64,000 nt of DNA from Natrinema sp046097095 (lineage in GTDB: Archaea; Halobacteriota; Halobacteria; Halobacteriales; Natrialbaceae): the NCBI RefSeq assembly GCF_046097095.1, contig NZ_CP175698.1, forward strand, positions 1,798,001 through 1,862,000. The letters run 5' to 3'. Made by a program: the position numbers and the translations under genes. The notes under the pieces are model-generated. The model did not search any database. It worked only from the letters and a program-made list of their open reading frames with translations, and was not told the origin of the DNA. Positions 1 to 8,860 of the stretch are shown here, piece by piece (positions within the stretch are counted from its first letter, which is position 1; each line of letters begins with the position of its first letter).

Positions 1-810
1 CTCGCGTTTGGCGGCTACCTCGGCACGCTCGTCGCCGGTCTCGCGACGGTCGCCGTCGTACGCGCAGACGCCGCGCCGGCCGCGGTCACCGGCGCGCTCG
101 CAGCCGTTGGATTCTCGGTCGGCACGCTCGCCGGCGTCGCCCTCGCGAGACGAAGTCGGGGGCTCGCGGCGCGTCTCGGCCGAAGTTGGCGTCGACAGAC
201 CGCGGTCCTGAGCCCGGCCGCGCCGTTCGGTCTGGTTGCCGGCGCTGCGTGGCTCGGCTGGCTCGAGCCCCGCGTCGGCCTCGTCGGACTCGGGGCGATG
301 TTCGCCGTCGCGATCACCGGTTACGTCGCTATGCGTCTGGCCGAGACCTGTTACGTGGCATCGCTCACCGCCGACGATCCCGTTGCGCGCTGGCAGTGGA
401 CGCCGCCGAGGTCCCCGAAACTGGACGTGATCGTCCTCGCACTGTGGCTGTTGCTAGGCGCTGCCAACGCGTACACCGGTGAGTGGGCAAGCGCGATCGT
501 CTGGACGGGACTCGCGGTCGTCTGGGCGTGTACGAGCCTCGCCGAAGGGCGATGGCGGATCGGATCGGTCGGTGAAACGCCCGAAGTGCGCGTCCACGAT
601 GCCGGACTCGTCAAGCAACGGCCCTACACACAGTCGATCGTCCTGTGGTCTGACATCTCCCGCGTTCAGCTACGCAAGGGCGAACTCGTCCTCGAGCGCG
701 GGCTCTTCGACGTGCGGTTCGAGCGCGACCAACTCGCCGACCTCGAGGCGGCACAGACGGCGATCAAACAGCGTCTCGACGCGGCCCGAGCGGACGCAAA
801 CGTTGAGTAG
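1..810 (+). CDS. Membrane protein with PH-like C-terminal domain (5' partial)
   Basis: The reading frame is open from the first base, so the start lies outside the window. About 269 codons are visible. The N-terminal two thirds contain several hydrophobic stretches rich in Ala, Gly, Leu and Val (roughly codons 1-30, 72-115 and 140-180), indicating an integral membrane protein. The last ~75 residues (GETPEVRVHDAG onward) read like a soluble beta-rich PH-type domain ending in an amphipathic helix, as in YcxB or bPH proteins; this is a fold-level guess. An internal ATG at 298 is less likely to be the start, because coding-like sequence continues upstream of it in the same frame. Function unknown. 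Confidence 0.6.
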   Translation, partial: LAFGGYLGTLVAGLATVAVVRADAAPAAVTGALAAVGFSVGTLAGVALARRSRGLAARLGRSWRRQTAVLSPAAPFGLVAGAAWLGWLEPRVGLVGLGAMFAVAITGYVAMRLAETCYVASLTADDPVARWQWTPPRSPKLDVIVLALWLLLGAANAYTGEWASAIVWTGLAVVWACTSLAEGRWRIGSVGETPEVRVHDAGLVKQRPYTQSIVLWSDISRVQLRKGELVLERGLFDVRFERDQLADLEAAQTAIKQRLDAARADANVE

Positions 811-837
811 GTGGCGATTTGTGCGGGTCTCGTGGCC

Positions 838-1446
838 CTACTCGAGATCGGCCCGGCCGCTCGTCGCGCTTCGAAGCCGGTCTCGAAGCGCCTCGCTCTC
901 CGCGAGCGGGACGTACGCGTCGAAGGTGACCGCGGCCTCGTAGTCGGCGTCGAACTCGTAGCCCTCGCTTTCCAGAATCGAGCGAACGGTGCCCGAGTCG
1001 TCGTATTCGACGGTTATCGTCACGCGCTCGTGGGGACGCTCCTCGACGACGTTCGCCGCCTCAACCACTTCTTTCACCGCGCGGGCGTAGGCGCGAACGA
1101 GGCCGCCGACGCCGAGGTTCGTCCCGCCGTAGTAGCGGGTCACGACGACCGCGCAGTTCTCGATGTCCTGCTGTGTGAGGACGTTCAGCGCCGGCTTTCC
1201 GGCAGAGCCGGAGGGCTCGCCGTCGTCGCTCGAGTACTCACGCAGGAAGTCACCCTCGGCGTCCGCTCGCACGCGGTAAGCGGGGACGTTGTGGGTTGCG
1301 TCGGCGTACTCCTCGTCGACGGCGTCGACGAACGCCTCGGCGGCCGAGACGGAGTCGACGGGTCGGACGTGGCCGATGAACTCCGAGCCCTGAACGACGA
1401 ATTCGGCGGTCGCGGGCTCCGCGACGGTCCGATAGACGCGGCTCAC
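838..1446 (-). CDS. IMPACT/YigZ family protein (UPF0029)
   Basis: 202 aa, about the usual length for the YigZ/IMPACT family. The family signature is clear in the middle of the protein: GEPSGSAGKPALNVL followed by VVVTRYYGGTNLGVGGLVRAY (about residues 75-118). The C-terminal ~65 residues form the ferredoxin-like UPF0029 C-terminal domain. Family members are linked to translation control in eukaryotes (GCN1 binding) and have unproven roles in prokaryotes, possibly nucleic-acid binding. The gene is convergent with the membrane-protein gene on its left, with a 27-bp gap, and looks monocistronic. Confidence 0.88.
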   Translation of the reverse strand: MSRVYRTVAEPATAEFVVQGSEFIGHVRPVDSVSAAEAFVDAVDEEYADATHNVPAYRVRADAEGDFLREYSSDDGEPSGSAGKPALNVLTQQDIENCAVVVTRYYGGTNLGVGGLVRAYARAVKEVVEAANVVEERPHERVTITVEYDDSGTVRSILESEGYEFDADYEAAVTFDAYVPLAESEALRDRLRSATSGRADLE

Positions 1447-1620
1447 GATCGGCCTCCCCGCCGATTCGGCGCGTCATGCGGCCCGGCTCGCGTCTCGACG
1501 CTGCTCATGGCGGCGGTTCGTCGGCCGGCGAAAAGAGCCCGTCGGTCCCTCGTTTGGGACTGTATCGCCCGGTCCGTTCAACCCCATACGCTATTGTCTT
1601 CGAATGCCATGTGTGCACAC

Positions 1621-2046
1621 ATGGACGGCGATGCAATTGATTCCGAACTCGAAGATGAGATCTACAGCGTCTGCCGCACGGCCGTCGGGGACGAACTACG
1701 GAGTATCACCTATTTCACCGAAGACGACGTCGAACAACTGTACCTCCGATCGGATCTCGAGCGGACCGCTGACCTCGTCGGCTTCGCCGATCACGAGCGG
1801 CTGGGATTCCACTCGCAGTCGGCCTATCGGAACACCCAACTCGGCGACTACGAGGCGACGATTCGAATGTTCGAGAACGGCTTCCTCTCGCGGGTCATTC
1901 GGGGGCCCCACGGCGTCTGGGTGACGACCGACGATATGTCGATCGAGCGCTTCGAGGAACTCACCAGCGCCCTCGAGTCGGTCCTCGAAGCGTTCGCTGA
2001 CGACGTCGACGCCGACATTCCAGATGCGGGGACGGCCGGCGAGTGA
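1621..2046 (+). CDS. Haloarchaeal DUF7522-like small protein
   Basis: 141 aa, acidic and soluble. The pattern CRTAVGDELRSITYFTEDD then EQLYLRSDLE and ATIRMFENGFLSRVI matches a haloarchaea-specific family that I recall as DUF7522; the name is from memory. It has no signal peptide or membrane segment. The alpha/beta pattern is roadblock/profilin-like in look, but no function is known. The start at 1621 gives the usual family N-terminus; an in-frame ATG at 1609 would add four residues (MCAH). It is convergent with the ACT-domain regulator downstream, with a 9-bp gap. Confidence 0.65.
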   Translation: MDGDAIDSELEDEIYSVCRTAVGDELRSITYFTEDDVEQLYLRSDLERTADLVGFADHERLGFHSQSAYRNTQLGDYEATIRMFENGFLSRVIRGPHGVWVTTDDMSIERFEELTSALESVLEAFADDVDADIPDAGTAGE

Positions 2047-2055
2047 CGCACGGTG

Positions 2056-2559
2056 TCACTGGAGCTCGATCTTTCGGACGAACTCGAGGTCGCGGATCGC
2101 GGTGATCACCTCGCCCGGCAGTTCCTCGTCGGTAATCAGGTAGAGTCGGGGTTCGTCAGTAAACTCCGGATCCTCGCTGATGGTCTGGCGGATCGAAATG
2201 CCGTGGTCGGCCAACGTCCCCGTGATCTCGGCGACGATCCCCTCTTGCTCGGCGTTATCCACGGCGATCGACAGCACCGTTAGGTCCAACACCGGTGCCA
2301 GATCCATCAGGCTCGGCACCTGCGAGATATTCTGGAAGATACGCCGCAGTTCTGGATCCTCGAGGATGACGTCCGTCGTCGAGTCGACGACCCGGCGGTC
2401 GACGCCGATCTCGCGGGCGATTCCCGTGTTCGGAATCTCGATACCGCCAGAGACGACCCGGCCGTCGTCGTTGACGGAGAAGCCCCGTTCGAGTAGCAGC
2501 CGGATGACCGCCTGCTGGCTCGGCGATCCCTCGAACTTCTCCATGATCTCGTCGAACAT
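2056..2559 (-). CDS. HTH plus ACT-domain amino-acid-responsive regulator
   Basis: 167 aa. Residues 1-75 form a helical region with a helix-turn-helix look (PSQQAVIRLLLERGFSVN, then TGIAREIGVDRRVVDSTTDVI). Residues ~90-167 are a typical ACT domain beginning LDLTVLSIAVDNAEQEGIVAEITGTL and ending in a hydrophobic strand. ACT domains bind amino acids, so this is probably a regulator of amino-acid metabolism in the cytoplasm; hisB and hisA lie nearby but no direct link is shown. The ATG at 2559 begins the conserved MFDEIMEKFEG; upstream codons in frame look non-coding. Confidence 0.8.
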   Translation of the reverse strand: MFDEIMEKFEGSPSQQAVIRLLLERGFSVNDDGRVVSGGIEIPNTGIAREIGVDRRVVDSTTDVILEDPELRRIFQNISQVPSLMDLAPVLDLTVLSIAVDNAEQEGIVAEITGTLADHGISIRQTISEDPEFTDEPRLYLITDEELPGEVITAIRDLEFVRKIELQ

Positions 2560-2660
2560 GCTCGGTGTGCATACGCACGCCGAAGTATAATGTCCGGTGA
2601 TCGATCTCCGCGAGACGGCCGCGACACCGTCCTCAATCGGCCGCCGGTCGCCGGCGGACA

Positions 2661-2670
2661 CTTTTATACA
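2661..2670 (+). promoter_or_regulatory. TATA box for the zinc-finger gene at 2691
   Basis: The string CTTTTATACA is centred about 26 bases before the ATG at 2691. This is the spacing expected for a leaderless archaeal transcript and supports that start. Confidence 0.6.
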
Positions 2671-2690
2671 CGGCCATCGATAGGTCATAT

Positions 2691-3485
2691 ATGCACGAAC
2701 TCCGGAGTTGCGATTTCTGTGGTGCCGATGCCGCCGGCGCGTTCGAGATCGTTCCGCCCGAACTCGAGCCGACCGAGGCCGAACAACGCCGCGTCGTCCT
2801 CTGTGCCGACTGCAAGGACCGTCTCGAGACACTACTCGAACCGCTGCTCGCTCGCGCCGGTCTCGAGGAGACTGCCGCCGACAAGTGCGACGCCTCTGAC
2901 GACGACTCGGCGAGCACCGGTTCCGTCGTCGCGACGACGGGCGATTCAACGCGGCAACGCGACCGAACGCCACGTTCGCGCCCGAACGCGACCGTCTCAA
3001 AGTCGGACGCGGACCCAGAGACCGACGCCGATCCCGAGGCTGCGTCCGAGACCGCACACGAGGCCGACGCGAGCGATGCGTCGCTGCTCGAGGACGGGAT
3101 CACGTTCGAACACGGCGATGAGGCGGACGACGCCGAAGTCGATGCGACGGCGATCGACGAACTCGTCGCGGAAGCCGAATCCGACGCGACGGACGCAGAC
3201 GAAAACGACGAAAGGACGGCGTCGGACGGCGAATCGGCGGCCGAGAACAACGAAGGGACGGCGTCCGACGACGACTCGACCGACGCTCCGACGAGTCCCC
3301 CGGCGGTCTACAGCAAGGTCGTTCGACTCCTCCGCAATCGCGAATTCCCCATGCAACGACGCGCCGTCGAGGAACTGGCCGCAGGAGCCTACGACCTCGA
3401 GAGCCACGAGGCCGAGGCGATCGTCGATTACGCGCTCGAGGACGGCGAGTTCGTCGAGGAGCGCGAGATGCTCGTCCGGCCATAA
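2691..3485 (+). CDS. Zinc-finger protein with long acidic linker
   Basis: 264 aa in three parts. Residues 1-65 carry two CxxC pairs (CDFC at 7-10 and CADC near 43-46), a likely zinc site. Residues ~70-200 are a low-complexity linker very rich in Asp, Glu, Ala, Ser and Thr. Residues ~205-264 form a compact helical domain (YSKVVRLLRNREFPMQRRAVEELAAGAY and on) with a positive face that could bind nucleic acid. The layout is common in haloarchaea, but the function is unknown to me. It is convergent with hisB, with an 18-bp gap. Confidence 0.75.
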   Translation: MHELRSCDFCGADAAGAFEIVPPELEPTEAEQRRVVLCADCKDRLETLLEPLLARAGLEETAADKCDASDDDSASTGSVVATTGDSTRQRDRTPRSRPNATVSKSDADPETDADPEAASETAHEADASDASLLEDGITFEHGDEADDAEVDATAIDELVAEAESDATDADENDERTASDGESAAENNEGTASDDDSTDAPTSPPAVYSKVVRLLRNREFPMQRRAVEELAAGAYDLESHEAEAIVDYALEDGEFVEEREMLVRP

Positions 3486-3503
3486 CGTCCGTACCGGGTG
3501 CCG

Positions 3504-4091
3504 TTACAGCGTCCCTTTCGTGCTGGGCGTTCCCTCTCGGCGCTCGTCGAACCGCGTCGCGTCGTCGAGGCCACGGGCCAGCGCCTTGAACAGCGCCTCG
3601 ACCTCGTGATGGGCGTTTTCCCCGTCGACCGCGAGGTGGAGCGTCAGTCCGGCGTTCATCGAAAGCGATTCGCCGAAGTGACGCGCCATATCGCTGGTGA
3701 AGCCACCGATTGACTCCTGGGAGAACGCCCCGTCGAAGTAAAACCGCGGCCGGCCGCTCACGTCGACGACGGTCTCCGCGACGGCCTCGTCCAGTGGCAC
3801 CTTGCGGTCGGCGTACCGGACGATCCCCGCGCGATCGCCAAGCGCCTCGTCGAACGCCTCGCCGAGGACGATCGCCACGTCCTCGACTGTGTGGTGATCG
3901 TCGATCTCGAGGTCGCCGTCGCACTCGACTTCCAGATCGAACAGTCCGTGTTTGGCGAACGACGTCAGCATGTGATCGAAGAATCCAATACCGGTATCGA
4001 TCGTCGCCGCGCCGTTCCCGTCGATCGCGAGCCGACACTCGATCGACGTTTCGGCCGTCTCGCGCGTTCGGGTCGCCGTTCGCTCGCTCAT
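3504..4091 (-). CDS. hisB: Imidazoleglycerol-phosphate dehydratase HisB
   Basis: 195 aa, standard for monofunctional HisB. It dehydrates imidazole glycerol phosphate to imidazole acetol phosphate, histidine step 7. Diagnostic motifs are GIGFFDHML (about 38-46), DDHHTVEDVAI (about 67-77), FDGAFSQESIGGF and NAHHEVEALFKALARGL; their His and Glu residues form the di-manganese site. The start is set at MSERTATRTRETAETSIE; upstream in-frame Met codons give sequence unlike the family. hisA lies 0.6 kb away on the same strand with a small membrane-protein gene between, so histidine genes here are near each other but not one operon. Confidence 0.97.
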   Translation of the reverse strand: MSERTATRTRETAETSIECRLAIDGNGAATIDTGIGFFDHMLTSFAKHGLFDLEVECDGDLEIDDHHTVEDVAIVLGEAFDEALGDRAGIVRYADRKVPLDEAVAETVVDVSGRPRFYFDGAFSQESIGGFTSDMARHFGESLSMNAGLTLHLAVDGENAHHEVEALFKALARGLDDATRFDERREGTPSTKGTL

Positions 4092-4365
4092 GGAGCATTC
4101 ATGCCGCCCCCGGTACAAGGGGGTTCCGCTCGCCAGCATCGCTGTCACAGCGGGCGAACTCGTAGATCAATCGGCCGTTACCTGCCTGGACCGCTACTAC
4201 TGAATGTAATTCGATTATAAAACGTCTAGGCAGATATAATTCGGTCTCAAACGGGTGGTACCACCTCGGAACCGGGAGTGAAACGGACCGAAACGACGCC
4301 AATATTCGGCCCGTTATATAATCGATAGACTGAATGTCGCTATTGTGAAGAGGTGTCCCGACCCG

Positions 4366-4620
4366 ATGTCAAATCCCTCCCCCGTTTCGAACGAATCGAT
4401 CGCTCCGTCGAGCCCTGAAACGGAGCGTCGACACCGTCTCGTCCGTTCCGTCAAAGGCCCGGCACAGTTCCTGTCGTTCTGGGTCGCGATCGCCCTGCCC
4501 TTCGTGCATCTCCCCCTCCTTGCACAGGGGCTCGGCGATCCGACCGTCACGCTGACGTTTGCTGCCCTTCTGGCGGTCAACATCTCTGCTCTCTACCTCG
4601 GCCACGGCTACAACCGCTGA
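4366..4620 (+). CDS. Small membrane protein
   Basis: 84 aa counted from MSNPSPVS. A polar N-terminus of ~40 residues is followed by two hydrophobic segments (FLSFWVAIALPFVHLPLLA and VTLTFAALLAVNISALYL), so it is probably a two-span membrane protein. An in-frame ATG at 4345 would add seven residues and cannot be excluded. It lies alone between hisB and hisA on the opposite strand. No function can be read from the sequence. Confidence 0.6.
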   Translation: MSNPSPVSNESIAPSSPETERRHRLVRSVKGPAQFLSFWVAIALPFVHLPLLAQGLGDPTVTLTFAALLAVNISALYLGHGYNR

Positions 4621-4703
4621 CCCGTCTCATCGGCCCGACGACCGACTCGCCTTCCCTCCGCTCGGTCCCGTCAAAGCCGATCCGAGAGCGAACCGGTTTC
4701 GAG

Positions 4704-5465
4704 CTACTCAGTGCCGTCAACCGCGTCTTGAGCCGCCGCGAGCGTGACGGTCCCCTCATAAAGCGCGCTGCCGACCACGACCGCCGCGGCACCGGCGTCC
4801 GCGAGCGCTCGCACGTCCTCGAGCGTCGCCACGCCGCCGCTGGCGATCACCGGGATTTCGGTCGCCTCGACCAACTCGCGTACCGGTTCGGTGGCTACTC
4901 CCTCGAGCCGGCCCTCGACGTCGACGTTCGTAAAGAGGATCGCGGCGGCACCCAGATCCGCGTAGCGCTCGGCGGCCTCGACGGGCGAGAGTCCAGCCCC
5001 TTCGGTCCAGCCTTCGACGACGACTTCGCCGTCTTTCGCGTCGAGGCTGACGACGACGCTCCCCGGGTGTTCCTCGCTGATCTCGGCGACGATTTCGGGA
5101 GTTTCGACCGCTGCGGTGCCGAGGATGACGCGGTCGACGCCGCGCTCGAGCAGGTCGATCGCTTCCTCGGCGGTGCGAATGCCGCCGCCGAGTTGCGTCG
5201 GCACGTCGACGGTGTCGATCACCGCGTCGATCGCGGCGGCGTTCTCGCGCTCGCCTTCGAACGCGCCGTCTAAGTCGATCAGATGGAGCGTCTCCGCGCC
5301 GGCGTCGATCCACCGCCGGGCGGCCTCGACCGGTTCGCCGTAGGTCTTCTCGGTACCGCGTTCGCCCTGGACGAGTTGGACGACCTCGCCGTCCTGAATG
5401 TCGACCGCCGGAATCACCTCGAACTCCTCGAAGCCGCCACGTCCCTCGTTCGCGTCGGTGCTCAT
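4704..5465 (-). CDS. hisA: ProFAR isomerase HisA
   Basis: 253 aa TIM barrel, close to the usual 240-250. It isomerises ProFAR to PRFAR in histidine synthesis. Key features are the N-terminal VIPAVDIQDGEVVQLVQGE with catalytic Asp (about residue 22), the first phosphate-binding loop QLGGGIRT, catalytic Asp in VVSLDAKDGEV, and the second phosphate loop ending VIASGGVAT and VVVGSALYEG. The start is an ATG just upstream of a haloarchaeal N-terminal extension (STDANEGRGGFEEF). It is transcribed toward hisB. Confidence 0.97.
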   Translation of the reverse strand: MSTDANEGRGGFEEFEVIPAVDIQDGEVVQLVQGERGTEKTYGEPVEAARRWIDAGAETLHLIDLDGAFEGERENAAAIDAVIDTVDVPTQLGGGIRTAEEAIDLLERGVDRVILGTAAVETPEIVAEISEEHPGSVVVSLDAKDGEVVVEGWTEGAGLSPVEAAERYADLGAAAILFTNVDVEGRLEGVATEPVRELVEATEIPVIASGGVATLEDVRALADAGAAAVVVGSALYEGTVTLAAAQDAVDGTE

Positions 5466-5549
5466 ATCCGTGTGAGCGAGACGGCTGCGAGTAAAGGCGA
5501 CGGTTTCGCCGAACGACCATCGCCGACACACTGTATCCAGACGCAACAG

Positions 5550-5560
5550 AATTATTTCAT
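5550..5560 (+). promoter_or_regulatory. TATA box for the SLC13 permease
   Basis: AT-rich GAATTATTTCA-like stretch centred about 29 bases before ATG 5584. It fits a leaderless or near-leaderless transcript and favours 5584 over the GTG at 5572. Confidence 0.5.
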
Positions 5561-5583
5561 ATGGCGTCGGTGTGGAGTCTCTC

Positions 5584-7446
5584 ATGGCGCTGCAGGAGCG
5601 CGTTTCCCTCGCGCAAGCGACTGCTACCCGGCCCGAACTGACGACGGACGCCCTCGTCGTCTTCGGCGTTGTCGTCCTCGCGCTGATCCTCTTTCTCACC
5701 GAGCGCCTGCCGATCGACGTGACCGCAATCTTGCTGATCGTGGTGCTGGCCGTGCTCGAGCCCTGGACGGGCGTCGATCCCGAGACCGCCGTCTCCGGAT
5801 TCGCGAACGAGGCGACGATCACCGTGCTGGCCATGTTGATCCTGAGCGGCGGCATCAGCCGGACCGGCGTCGTTCAGGAACTGGGCCGGCGGATGGCAGG
5901 CTTCGCGGGCGATAGCCTCCGGAAGCAGTTGTTCGCGACCGTCGCCGCGACAAGTCCGGTCTCCGGCTTCCTGAACAACACGCCGGTCGTCGCGTTGCTG
6001 GTGCCGGTCGTCACCGACGTGGCCAACCGCGGGAACACGTCGCCGTCGAAGCTGCTCATTCCGCTCTCGTATGCCTCGCAGATGGGCGGTATGCTCACGC
6101 TGATCGGCACCTCGACGAACATCCTTGCGAGCGACATCTCCGCGCGCCTCGGCTCGCAGTATCCCGAACTCCATCGATTTTCGATGTTCGAGTTCACCGG
6201 CCTCGGGGTCATCGTCGTCCTCGTCGGCGGCCTCTATCTGATCTTCGTCGGCCACTACCTCCTGCCCGAACGGGTGCCGCCCCGCGCCGACTATCTCGAG
6301 GAGTACGCGGTCGGCGACTACCTCGCCGATATCGCCGTCACCCCGGGATCGCCGCTGGTGGGCGAGACGGTCCGCGACGCGACGGATGCGCTCGGCCCGG
6401 AGGTCGATGTCGTGCAGGTGATCCACGACGCCGAGCGGTCGGTCGCCCCGCGGCAGGCGACCACTCTTCGCGAGGGCGACGTCCTCGTTGTCCGGACGAA
6501 CCGCGACGCGATCACGACGCTCGAGGACACCGTCGGCGGCGAACTCGTCGGCGGCTCGAACTCGGCGCTGCGGCTCCCGACCGACGCGGCGACGGGCGTC
6601 CTCACCGAACTGGTCGTCTCGCTCGATTCGCGGCTCGTCGGCGAGCGGCTCGACCCGGAAGCGTTCCGCGAGGAGTTCAACGCGGCCGTCCTCGGGCTGC
6701 GCAGCCACGGCGAGCTCGTCGCCGACCGCATCGTCGGCAAACGCCTCGACGTGGGCGATACGCTGCTGGTGCAGGCACCACCGGACACGCTCGATCGACT
6801 CGCGCGCCGCGACGACGTGATCGTCGCTCGCGAACCACCTCGTCCCGACTATCGGGCGGACAAGGCCCCGATCGCCGTCGCCATCATGGTCGCCGTCGTC
6901 GCCGTCGCCGCCCTCGAGCTCTATCCGATCCTGATCGCCGCGTTGGCCGGCGTCGTCGCGATGGTCGTTACGGGCGTCTTGGAGCCCAACGAACTGTACG
7001 ACGCCGTCGAGTGGGACATCATCTTCCTGCTCGCGGGAGTGATTCCGCTGGGGATCGCGCTCGAGGCGAGCGGCGGCGCGGCGTATCTCGCGTGGCTCGT
7101 CGTCCAGTCGGCCGGCTTCCTGCCGCCGATCGCCGTGCTGTGGCTCTTTTATATCCTGACGGGCCTCCTCACGGAGGTCATCAGCAACAACGCGAGCGTC
7201 GTCCTCTTGCTCCCCGTCGCGGCGGCCGCGGCCACGGGGATCGGTGCGAACCCGTTCGCGTTCGTGCTCGCGGTGACCTTCGCGGCCTCGACCGCCTTCC
7301 TCGGTCCGATCGGCTACCAGACGAACCTGTTCGTCTACGGCCCCGGTGGCTATCGGTTCGGCGACTACTTCCGAATCGGCGCACCACTGCAGTTACTGCT
7401 CTCGATCGTGACCGTCCTCGGCATCGCCGCGTTCTGGGGAGTCTGA
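5584..7446 (+). CDS. SLC13/DASS-type anion permease with two TrkA-C domains
   Basis: 620 aa. Hydrophobic segments occupy the first ~220 residues and the last ~190. Between them (about 230-420) lie two RCK/TrkA-C domains, one beginning DYLADIAVTPGSPLVGETV and the next TELVVSLDSRLVGERLD, which usually bind ligands and gate transport. The two half-repeats each carry a DASS-like Asn-Asn motif: SGFLNNTPVV in the N-terminal half and EVISNNASVVLLLP in the C-terminal half. The family moves sulfate, dicarboxylates or phosphate with sodium; two phosphate permeases follow, but the substrate is not provable here. GTG at 5572 is an alternative start. Confidence 0.88.
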   Translation: MALQERVSLAQATATRPELTTDALVVFGVVVLALILFLTERLPIDVTAILLIVVLAVLEPWTGVDPETAVSGFANEATITVLAMLILSGGISRTGVVQELGRRMAGFAGDSLRKQLFATVAATSPVSGFLNNTPVVALLVPVVTDVANRGNTSPSKLLIPLSYASQMGGMLTLIGTSTNILASDISARLGSQYPELHRFSMFEFTGLGVIVVLVGGLYLIFVGHYLLPERVPPRADYLEEYAVGDYLADIAVTPGSPLVGETVRDATDALGPEVDVVQVIHDAERSVAPRQATTLREGDVLVVRTNRDAITTLEDTVGGELVGGSNSALRLPTDAATGVLTELVVSLDSRLVGERLDPEAFREEFNAAVLGLRSHGELVADRIVGKRLDVGDTLLVQAPPDTLDRLARRDDVIVAREPPRPDYRADKAPIAVAIMVAVVAVAALELYPILIAALAGVVAMVVTGVLEPNELYDAVEWDIIFLLAGVIPLGIALEASGGAAYLAWLVVQSAGFLPPIAVLWLFYILTGLLTEVISNNASVVLLLPVAAAAATGIGANPFAFVLAVTFAASTAFLGPIGYQTNLFVYGPGGYRFGDYFRIGAPLQLLLSIVTVLGIAAFWGV

Positions 7447-7523
7447 GCCGGACTTGGCTCCGAACTCGCCGAACTGACGGTCACTCGAGCGGTGGCGATC
7501 GCCGTGGATCGGACGAAACAGTC

Positions 7524-7532
7524 GCGTTTTTA
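7524..7532 (+). promoter_or_regulatory. TATA-like box for first PiT gene
   Basis: CGTTTTTAC centred about 29 bases before the GTG start at 7558, the spacing of a leaderless archaeal promoter. Confidence 0.5.
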
Positions 7533-7557
7533 CGGTCGGATCACGTGACTTCCGAAT

Positions 7558-8739
7558 GTGCCGGAAGTACTGCTTATCGTGGGACTCCTCACGGCGATCT
7601 TCGTCGGCTACAACATCGGTGGCTCGACGACCGGGCCGGCGTTCGGGCCGGCCGTTGGAGCGAACGTAATCACGAAAGTGACGGCCGCCGCACTGATGTC
7701 GGTCTTCTTCTTCATCGGTGCGTACACGATCGGCCCGGAGGTCGTCGAGACGCTGGGAAAGGATCTCGTTGAGAGTACGTCGATCTTCACACTCCGAACC
7801 AACGCCGCCGTCCTCTTTTTCATCGGCGGTGCGCTGTTCGTCGGCAACTACGCCGGCGTCCCCGCCTCGACGTCGATGACTGCCGTCGGGGCGATCTCGG
7901 CGCTTGGCTTCGCGACCGGCGAACTGAACTGGGACATCCTCGGCGAGGTCGTCATCTGGTGGGTCGTCGCGCCGATCATCGGCTTCTGGGTCGCCGGCGT
8001 CGTCGGCCGGTATTTCTATCCCCGAATCAACGCCTGGATCGCCATCGAGGGCGATCAGCAGGGCGATCCGATGATCGCGATCGACCGATCGGGACTCGTG
8101 CCGCAGTTCCGATTTCGTGCAGACGGTGATCGGCGGGAGATGACCGGCGCGCTGATCGTCGTCGCGATCGGCTGTCTGATGGGCTTTGCCTCGGGGACGA
8201 GCAACATCGCCAACGCCATCGCGCCGATCTACGGCACTGGCGACGTCAACATGACGACGCTCATCCTGCTTGGCTGTGGGGCGGTCGCGGTCGGCTCCTT
8301 TACGATCGCGCGTCGCACCCTCGATACGCTCGGCAGCGACATCACCAACCTGCCGCTGACCGCGGCCATCGTCGTCGCGGTCATCAGTTCGGGGATCGTC
8401 GTCACGCTCTCGTGGCTCGGCATCCCCGCGAGTTTCGTCGTCATCGCGACGATGAGTATCGTCGGACTGGGCTGGGGTCGGGCCACGCGGACGACGACGC
8501 TCTCTGGCGTGCGCGCCGGCGAAGAGACCCCCGTCTCGGTCGGCGCGCTGACCGCCGAGGAAGAGGGCGAACGCTCACCCAAGATCGGCGAGGAGGAACC
8601 CGAAGACATCCCGCAGGCGTCGGATCTCTTCGATCCGTCGACGACGGCCCGCGTCATCCTCATGCAGAACATCGTCCCGGCTATCTCGACGGTCGGGGCC
8701 TACCTCACGTTCCGGTTCATCCCGATCTTTGGCTTCTGA
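7558..8739 (+). CDS. PiT-family inorganic phosphate permease (copy 1)
   Basis: 393 aa with about ten membrane spans. PiT family proteins co-transport phosphate with a cation across the cytoplasmic membrane. The N-terminal repeat carries FVGYNIGGSTTGPAFGPAVGA and the second repeat GFASGTSNIANAIAPIYG, the family's signature G(A/T)(N/S)x(A/V)NA-type motifs. A hydrophilic region before the last span ends in SPKIGEEEPEDI. The start is GTG; it aligns exactly with the start chosen for the second copy. The gene is followed after 121 bp by a close paralogue, each with its own TATA-like box. Confidence 0.92.
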   Translation: MPEVLLIVGLLTAIFVGYNIGGSTTGPAFGPAVGANVITKVTAAALMSVFFFIGAYTIGPEVVETLGKDLVESTSIFTLRTNAAVLFFIGGALFVGNYAGVPASTSMTAVGAISALGFATGELNWDILGEVVIWWVVAPIIGFWVAGVVGRYFYPRINAWIAIEGDQQGDPMIAIDRSGLVPQFRFRADGDRREMTGALIVVAIGCLMGFASGTSNIANAIAPIYGTGDVNMTTLILLGCGAVAVGSFTIARRTLDTLGSDITNLPLTAAIVVAVISSGIVVTLSWLGIPASFVVIATMSIVGLGWGRATRTTTLSGVRAGEETPVSVGALTAEEEGERSPKIGEEEPEDIPQASDLFDPSTTARVILMQNIVPAISTVGAYLTFRFIPIFGF

Positions 8740-8829
8740 CGGCGCGTCGATCGTCGCGCCGGCCGCCCGCCGCGACCTCGAGCCGCAGACCTGTCGCGGT
8801 CGATGATAGTCGTGTCGTCGCCCCGAAAC

Positions 8830-8840
8830 GTCTTTTTCGG
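8830..8840 (+). promoter_or_regulatory. TATA-like box for second PiT gene
   Basis: TCTTTTTCGG lies about 25 bases before ATG 8861 but only ~13 bases before ATG 8849, which favours 8861 as a leaderless start. Confidence 0.5.
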
Positions 8841-8860
8841 CAGGGAGAATGGTCTGGGGT

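Noticed and set aside
4092..4365. Repeated ATTCGATTATAAAA / TATAATTCGGTC strings as a possible repeat or RNA gene
   Set aside because: They look like promoter elements for the small membrane protein and leave no stable cloverleaf or repeat structure.
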